Assembly: GCA_033961575.1 (NCBI GenBank)
Contig: CM066736.1
Location: 81,430,852 to 81,494,851 of the forward strand
Origin: Aselliscus stoliczkanus
Lineage: Eukaryota > Chordata > Mammalia > Chiroptera > Hipposideridae
Reading direction: 5' to 3'
Length of the DNA: 64,000 bases
Within the stretch, counting starts at the first letter, position 1. Each line of letters starts with the position of its first letter. A program made the translations under genes and the position numbers. The notes under the pieces were generated by a model that did no database searches, was not told the origin of the DNA, and saw nothing but the letters and a program-made list of their open reading frames with translations. Of this stretch, positions 58,650 to 64,000 are shown piece by piece.

Positions 58650-59185
58650 TTATCTTTATTTGTTAAGTGGGATGTATATAACCTAGCATTTGATGTAGGG
58701 ATGCTGGTTTATGAGAAAAGCACACATGGACTTAAAGTGGTATAATTATCAAAATGTCAGGAGCCTAGAAGTAGCTCAAATTGTACATTCTAATAGACAC
58801 TGCTATCATTAATCAAATTTCATAAAATAAAATGCCAACAGCTCCATTTTGCTTCTTTTGATAATTCCTCTAAGTGGTTATTAAAGGGATGTGGTTGCTT
58901 TAGTTTCAGTATAGTTGAGATGAAAATAGAAAAGATGTAGAAAGTTCTCTACCCTAAATAAACTGTAGGTCAAGTTTAAGCATTTTGATGTATTTGACCA
59001 TCTTGTTCCCAAAATATTGGGAACAGTATTAGAACAATGAAGCTCACCAGTTTTTTGAACCAAGCTAGTCTCTATCTTTTCTTTGTTATTCCATTACCTA
59101 CAGAAACCACAACTAGTTAGTGCCAACAAATTATAAACCATGGCTAGCCCAAAAGTGATGTTTGTCAGTTTTTGGAATTAAAATG
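58650..59185. other. Non-coding sequence, no recognised element
   Basis: Nothing assigned. Confidence 0.4.
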
Positions 59186-59189
59186 GTAG

Positions 59190-59480
59190 GGTGGAGAAAA
59201 CGCCCTGCTTTGTCACCGAGTAGCTGTGTGATTCCAGACAAGTTATTTTCTCTCTGTGTCTTGCTTTCCATGAGATGTGAGGTCAGAAAAGCCCTAATCA
59301 TGGCTCTATTCCTTAACAGCTTTTTGACTTCAGGCAAGACCTTTTATTTGCTCTAAATCTCAGATATATCTTTGGTAAAAGAAAGTTAATATAAATTCTT
59401 GCTTCATAGGGTTTTGAGGATTAAGCTAGGATACTGTATGTAAAGTATTATAGTATGTTTCCATTGAATGCAACACCTGT
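59190..59480 (+). repeat. MIR relic
   Basis: tgctttgtcaccgagtagct, gtgtgattccagacaagtta, ttttctctctgtgtcttgct, then a second MIR-like stretch (acttcaggcaagacctttta) and ggttttgaggattaagctag. Possibly two overlapping copies. Confidence 0.65.
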
Positions 59481-60099
59481 TTAATGAACATCAGCATTAT
59501 GGAATACATATATTGCATTTTTTCCATTACCTATATTTTTCCCACTCTGGGTCAGGCAGGCACTCTTCTATTGCCTGAATATAAGATTTATATAATTGAA
59601 GACAATAAATAGGGAAGATCACATTACAGACAAACAAGGACCAGGCATATAGTAGATTTTCAGTGAATATTAGTGCACATAGTACGATGTTTTATAAGAC
59701 AGACACCCACATGGAAATTATTTGGGTTAGTAATAAAAATGGATAAAATATTCATTCTTTGATTCATTTATTCTAGTCATCAGTCTTTATTTATCACCAA
59801 TTCTATGCCTGGCGGGGTTTGTATGCACTAAGGGGAAAGCAAAGGTTAACACCACTGGGTTTCTTTTTTGTAGATTTAGAAGTATTTATTCTGAGATCCA
59901 GGGATCTGTGGATGAAATTCAGAGAGTGCAAGAATTTTCTAAAAGAATATGCCAAAATGAGTATCTTTATTTTCTAGGACAAGCATCTGTCACTTTCGTC
60001 AGCCCCTTTGTGGGTTCCCCTAGGAGATTTCAATACAGAGAAAAGAGTGAGCCCTGGTCCTTAATTATAGTTTTAGCAGCACTATTGATCCTCAGCTGC

Positions 60100-60270
60100 C
60101 TGGACATAACTGGGTTCAAACTCCAGATGCCTTCCCTGGTTGCTCCCCCGGTGACTTAACTTGAACTTCAATTTCCACATGTGTAAAACTGGGAGAGTGA
60201 TGCCTGCCTCTCAGTCTTATCTCAATAATGCATGTCAAAAAGCATCTCACAGTATCTGACACTTCAGAGC
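60100..60270 (+). repeat. MIR relic
   Basis: ctgggttcaaactccagatg, gtgacttaacttgaacttca, atttccacatgtgtaaaact, ggagagtgatgcctgcctct. Confidence 0.7.
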
Positions 60271-60279
60271 TATTTAAAA

Positions 60280-60960
60280 GAAGTAGTTCCTCCCTCCTTG
60301 GCCCTGCCCCAGAGATCAGCAGGATGCCTTCCTCATCAAAGAAGCTCAGTCACATCTTATTGATTAATTGTCACTGATCAGAATCCTGTGCTTCAGAGAC
60401 TAGTCATTTCTAAAAGTGATAAAAAGGGTCAAAAAATAAACACAATTAACGATCATCAAATCAGAAAACCTCGACTGGTGCTCCTGGTCTCCATAACAAA
60501 ATCCATATGTATCATCTTACATGTCTAATAATATACCTGTGGTTACTTACCTGTTACTTTAGATGTATTTCCTTGTAACAATATAATTGTGTGACATTGT
60601 GTGACATTTAATTTTGTGACATTTAGAGCTCCCTAGTGTACATGAGTTGTGATATATGGCACAAGTGTATTGTTATCCCTCAGATGCCTCTCACAAGAGT
60701 ATACTGCAGAGTTTAGAGATACGGAGAAGCACCTCATAGGAATAAAACGGGCCGCTGAGAACCACAGAAAGATATATTAATTCTAGAGGCAAATTAAGTA
60801 ACAAAGAATAAGTCCAATCAACAGAAAACTCCACAATTCATTTTCTAAAACACATCTCCATTTTGTTAATTCTAAGATTGTTTCAATTCTTTTAAATGTT
60901 ACTGAAAGATAATTTAATCCATCTGTCAGGTTTCATAATAATTTACCCTCTCAAGTATTG
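60280..60960. other. Non-coding sequence, no recognised element
   Basis: A small tgtgacatt duplication at about 60590-60622; otherwise unassigned. Confidence 0.4.
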
Positions 60961-60964
60961 TTTC

Positions 60965-61640
60965 TTTTTTAATTTATTTTTTTCAATTACAGTTGGCATA
61001 CAATATTATACTGATTTCAGGTATACAATACAGTAATTAGACATTTATATAACTTACAAACTGATCAGCCCAATAAATCCAGTACCCATCTGACATCATA
61101 CATAGTTATTACACTACTGACTATACTCCCCATGCTATATTCTACATCTCTATGACTATCTTGTGACTACCGATTTATGCCTCTTAATCCCCTACCACCT
61201 TCACCCATGCCTCCAACCCCCCTCCCATCTGGCAACCATCAAAATGTTCTCTGTATTTATGAATTTGTTTCTGTTTTGTTCATTTAGTGTGTGTGTGTGT
61301 GTTTGAGTGTCTGTTAGATTTCACTTATAAGTGAAATCATACGGTATTTGTCTTTCCCTGACTTATTTCACTTAGCACAATACCTTCTAGATCCACCCAT
61401 GTTTTTGTAGATGGCAAGATTTCATTCTTTTTTATGGCTGAGTAATATCCTATTGTATATACATACCACTTCTTCTTTATCCATTCATCTATTTTGGCCA
61501 GTTAGGTCACTTCCATATCTTGGCTGTTGTAAATAATGCTGCAATGAAGATATACATGCATATGACTTTTTGAATCAAGAGTTTTGGGTTTCTTCAGATA
61601 AATACCCAGAAGTAGAATCACTGGGTCCATCTTTGTCTCT
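60965..61640 (-). mobile_element. L1 derivative C, 3'UTR and ORF2 C-terminal end
   Basis: Antisense L1: caattacagttggcatacaa, catctgacatcatacatagt, ctggcaaccatcaaaatgtt, atggctgagtaatatcctat, tgtaaataatgctgcaatga. The minus frame 61502-61717 retains LLLGIYLKKPKT and an ORF2-like SQDMEVT end. Confidence 0.85.
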
Positions 61641-61918
61641 TGTATAGGCTTTGTTTTAAAGTCTATTTTGTCTGCTGCTGCTACACTAGCTTTTTCTTTT
61701 TCCATTTTTATTTTCATGAAATATCTTTTTCCATTTCTTTACTTTCAGTCTGTTTGAGTCTTTTGATCTGAAATGAGTCTCTTGTAGGAAGTATATATGA
61801 GTTTCTTATGCATTTAAACCATTTATATTTACAATAATTGTTGATAGATTTGTAGTTATTGCCATTTTATTGTTTATATTGTTTTTTTCTTCTCCTCTTC
61901 CTCCTCTACTTCCTCCTA
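61641..61918 (-). mobile_element. L1 derivative C, internal L1-like segment
   Basis: ctttgtctcttgtataggct, gtctgctgctgctacactag, gagtctcttgtaggaagtat, acaataattgttgatagatt, then a CT-rich end. This is antisense L1-type sequence placed out of normal order, next to the ORF2 end. Confidence 0.45.
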
Positions 61919-62830
61919 GGAGAGGCTATGATGGAAACCGAGGCTGGCTGCCACTAGTGACAGGCTTGGGACTGCTTAGTGAGAGGTCTGGGGCATGCTG
62001 ATGCCAGATGTTGCTTTTTGGGGGGTTGTGAACCTTTGAGAGATTTTAGGAAAATCAGTAGCATGAGTCAAGAAAGCCTGTTTTGTGGAAAAGCCACTGG
62101 AAGAGGCTTGGGTGGGCCTGCAATTTGGATGGGACAGGGTCTCAGGGAACCACCAGGGCGAGGTGAAGGGTGTTAGCCACGTTGATGGAGACTCAGATAT
62201 GGTGGCTGCCAGCATGGGCATGGTGGGTCAGGGGAGGACTCAACAAAGGAACAGTGACTTCTACCAGCACTTCTGCCTGGGAGAAAGCTGCCCCTCCAGC
62301 TCTCGTCCCCAAACCAGTTCCTCCCCATATGTCCCTGGTGCCTTTCAAGCTGCTACCTCAGAGAAAGTGAGTTTATCAGGGTGTAAGCTTATGGGCAGGC
62401 ACTTTATGAGGAACTGTTGGAACTCCAGCCACCTTCAGTTTTACTGAGTCACAAACTGCTGGTTTCCACAGCCAGAAGTTGTTGGGGCTTCTCTGGTTTG
62501 CACTGGAGCCCTGGGCTGGGTAGCCTGGTGTGGGGCTGGGATTCCTCCATCATCAGAGGTCAGAGGTAGGGGACCTCCACAGCCAAGATATTGAAATATT
62601 CCTCTTAATTTTTAACTACTACACATTATTTGGGGGCCAACCTCTTCTGTCTCCACCTATCCTACCAGTCTCAAGGTGGCTTTCTCTGTATATTCTTAGT
62701 TATGAGACTTCTGTTCAGCTAGACTTCAGGTGGTTCTCAATGAAGGTTGTTCTGAGTTCAGTTGTAATTTTGAGATGGTCATAGGAGGAGGTGAGCACAG
62801 TATTTACCTACTCTGTCTTATTGACCAGAA
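61919..62830 (-). repeat. L1 derivative C, 5'UTR block
   Basis: Homologous to the 5'UTR at about 27600-28470: gaggctggctgccactagtg, ttgtgaacctttgagagatt, gagactcagatatggtggct, cttcaggtggttctcaatga. ORF1 and most of ORF2 are absent between this block and the 3' part. Confidence 0.7.
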
Positions 62831-62834
62831 CTTT

Positions 62835-63735
62835 GTTTCAAGATTTAGAAGCATGCTTTTTTATCCAAGTTGTACTTGCACATTAAAATTTAATGATGGG
62901 ATTTTCATTTATGATTATTTACATTTCACTTTAGCTATTGTAGAATATGATGTATACATACACTTAGAAAGCTTTGTAATATAATTCAATTTCAAGAACT
63001 AAACACAGATTGTTTTGTCCCCGACCACTTATTTTTCCTCAAGCCTTGCACACAGACTTTTTAATTTTGTCTTTGTTCTTCAACAATGTGTATAAAAAGT
63101 GATCTGAAAGCTGCCTCTTTCTCAACAACAAAATGGTCACAGTTAGTTAAATATTTAATGCCGCTAAGCATAAGATGGGCTATGCAATGAGCATGAACTT
63201 GACTATAAAACCACTATAATGGGTTTAGATCACTTGAGTCCCCAGTGTGCCCTCTACTGATACAGTAAATGAGGGAAAAGTCTCATCAAGATGCAAGTTT
63301 AAATAGGAATCTGTCCTGTCACATCTGATATCAAGATTAATTATAGATTTCTGAACCTGATGTGTTTTCTTAATATCTTGCATCACTTTACTAGTTTGCA
63401 TTCAAGCTGAAATACTAGGTGTGGCTTTGTATAATTCTGGATAATTCTATTTTACAGAGTGACACTGTGCAATATATGTTTAAGTCTTGATAAGTTACTG
63501 AGTGCTTGATATGCATAAAAGATCCCATTACTAATTTTCCATTAGTCCTTGTATTTGTCCTTTGAAATTAGTACAATCCTTTTGCAATAGTAGAAACATT
63601 CTGAAAGAAATCACCCTCTCCATGAGGAAATTCAGCCAACTTTCTCTAGGGTATGAGTCTTCACATGAAATGGCAAGGCAGTAAATACAGTAAATATTAT
63701 TACAGGGTATTTTGCCTTGTGAATCATATAGTCTT
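62835..63735. other. Non-coding sequence, no recognised element
   Basis: Unique AT-rich sequence. Confidence 0.45.
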
Positions 63736-63740
63736 CCTTT

Positions 63741-63770
63741 CAAAAAAAGAAAAGAAAAGAAAAGAAAAAA
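63741..63770. repeat. (AAAAG)n simple repeat
   Basis: Four to five aaaag units after an A run. Confidence 0.9.
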
Positions 63771-63934
63771 TGAGATGCAAATGAATTTTTAGAGCTCAAG
63801 TGATGGTTTTATTAGCTCCAATGCACATTTGTGTTAAAAAAAAAAACACACAGTTTATATCTCAAAGAATATTAAAACACATGTTTATAGCAAGACAGGC
63901 ATAAAATTGAATTGGGATACCAATGTTTACCAAT

Positions 63935-64000
63935 TGGGAAAAGTTATTTGATTTCTTTGATCTTTAGTTTCCTCATTTATCAAATGGAAAAGGAAATACT
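63935..64000 (+). repeat. MIR relic, cut by window end
   Basis: tttgatctttagtttcctca then tttatcaaatggaaaagg is the start of the MIR core region in sense orientation. Confidence 0.55.

Overview
This is vertebrate nuclear DNA: AT-rich, crowded with interspersed repeats and microsatellites, and without any host protein-coding exon or functional RNA gene that I can support. It reads as intergenic or deep intronic mammalian sequence. Three tRNA-derived SINE families, many L1 fragments, several mariner-type DNA transposons and their MITEs, and ancient MIR/L2 relics point to a laurasiatherian mammal. The Ves-like SINE at 3194-3386 (tRNA head, then a tail with an AATAAA-like signal) together with mariner activity suggests a bat, possibly a rhinolophoid. 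That assignment is inference from remembered repeat families, not a database match.

Layout: 1-24 kb is mostly unique or ancient sequence with MIR relics, four young SINEs, CA/TG/TA microsatellites, a truncated L1 end with an internal inversion (6.5-6.8 kb) and a deletion-derivative mariner (19.7-20.3 kb). 24.2-30.6 kb is a nested minus-strand L1 cluster: an L1 (24.7-25.5 and 28.5-29.3 kb) split by an element with L1 5'UTR, a decayed ORF1 and L1 3'UTR but no ORF2 (a half-L1, HAL1-like arrangement), followed by another L1 derivative whose 3' end is joined directly to a 5'UTR-like block. 31.6-32.1 kb holds a second copy of the deletion-derivative mariner. 33-43.8 kb is older L1/MIR relics plus simple repeats. 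43.8-56.4 kb is rich in DNA transposons: a 78-bp palindromic MITE, three copies of a MITE with GGGTGCC termini, a TGTTTCCCC-type MITE and a full-length but dead mariner (48443-49716) inserted in the 3'UTR of a plus-strand L1 that also carries a young SINE. An MLT1-like solo LTR lies at 45.6-46.0 kb. 56.4-64 kb returns to unique/MIR sequence, with one more internally deleted L1 (61.0-62.8 kb).

No set of genes works together here. The only recognisable coding remnants are L1 ORF1, L1 ORF2 C-terminal fragments and mariner transposase, all broken. The most interesting content is structural: repeated L1 derivatives that keep the 5'UTR but have lost coding sequence, microsatellites that arose at the same ORF2 position in two L1 copies, mariner deletion derivatives that share a breakpoint, hairpin MITEs and large AT-rich palindromes.
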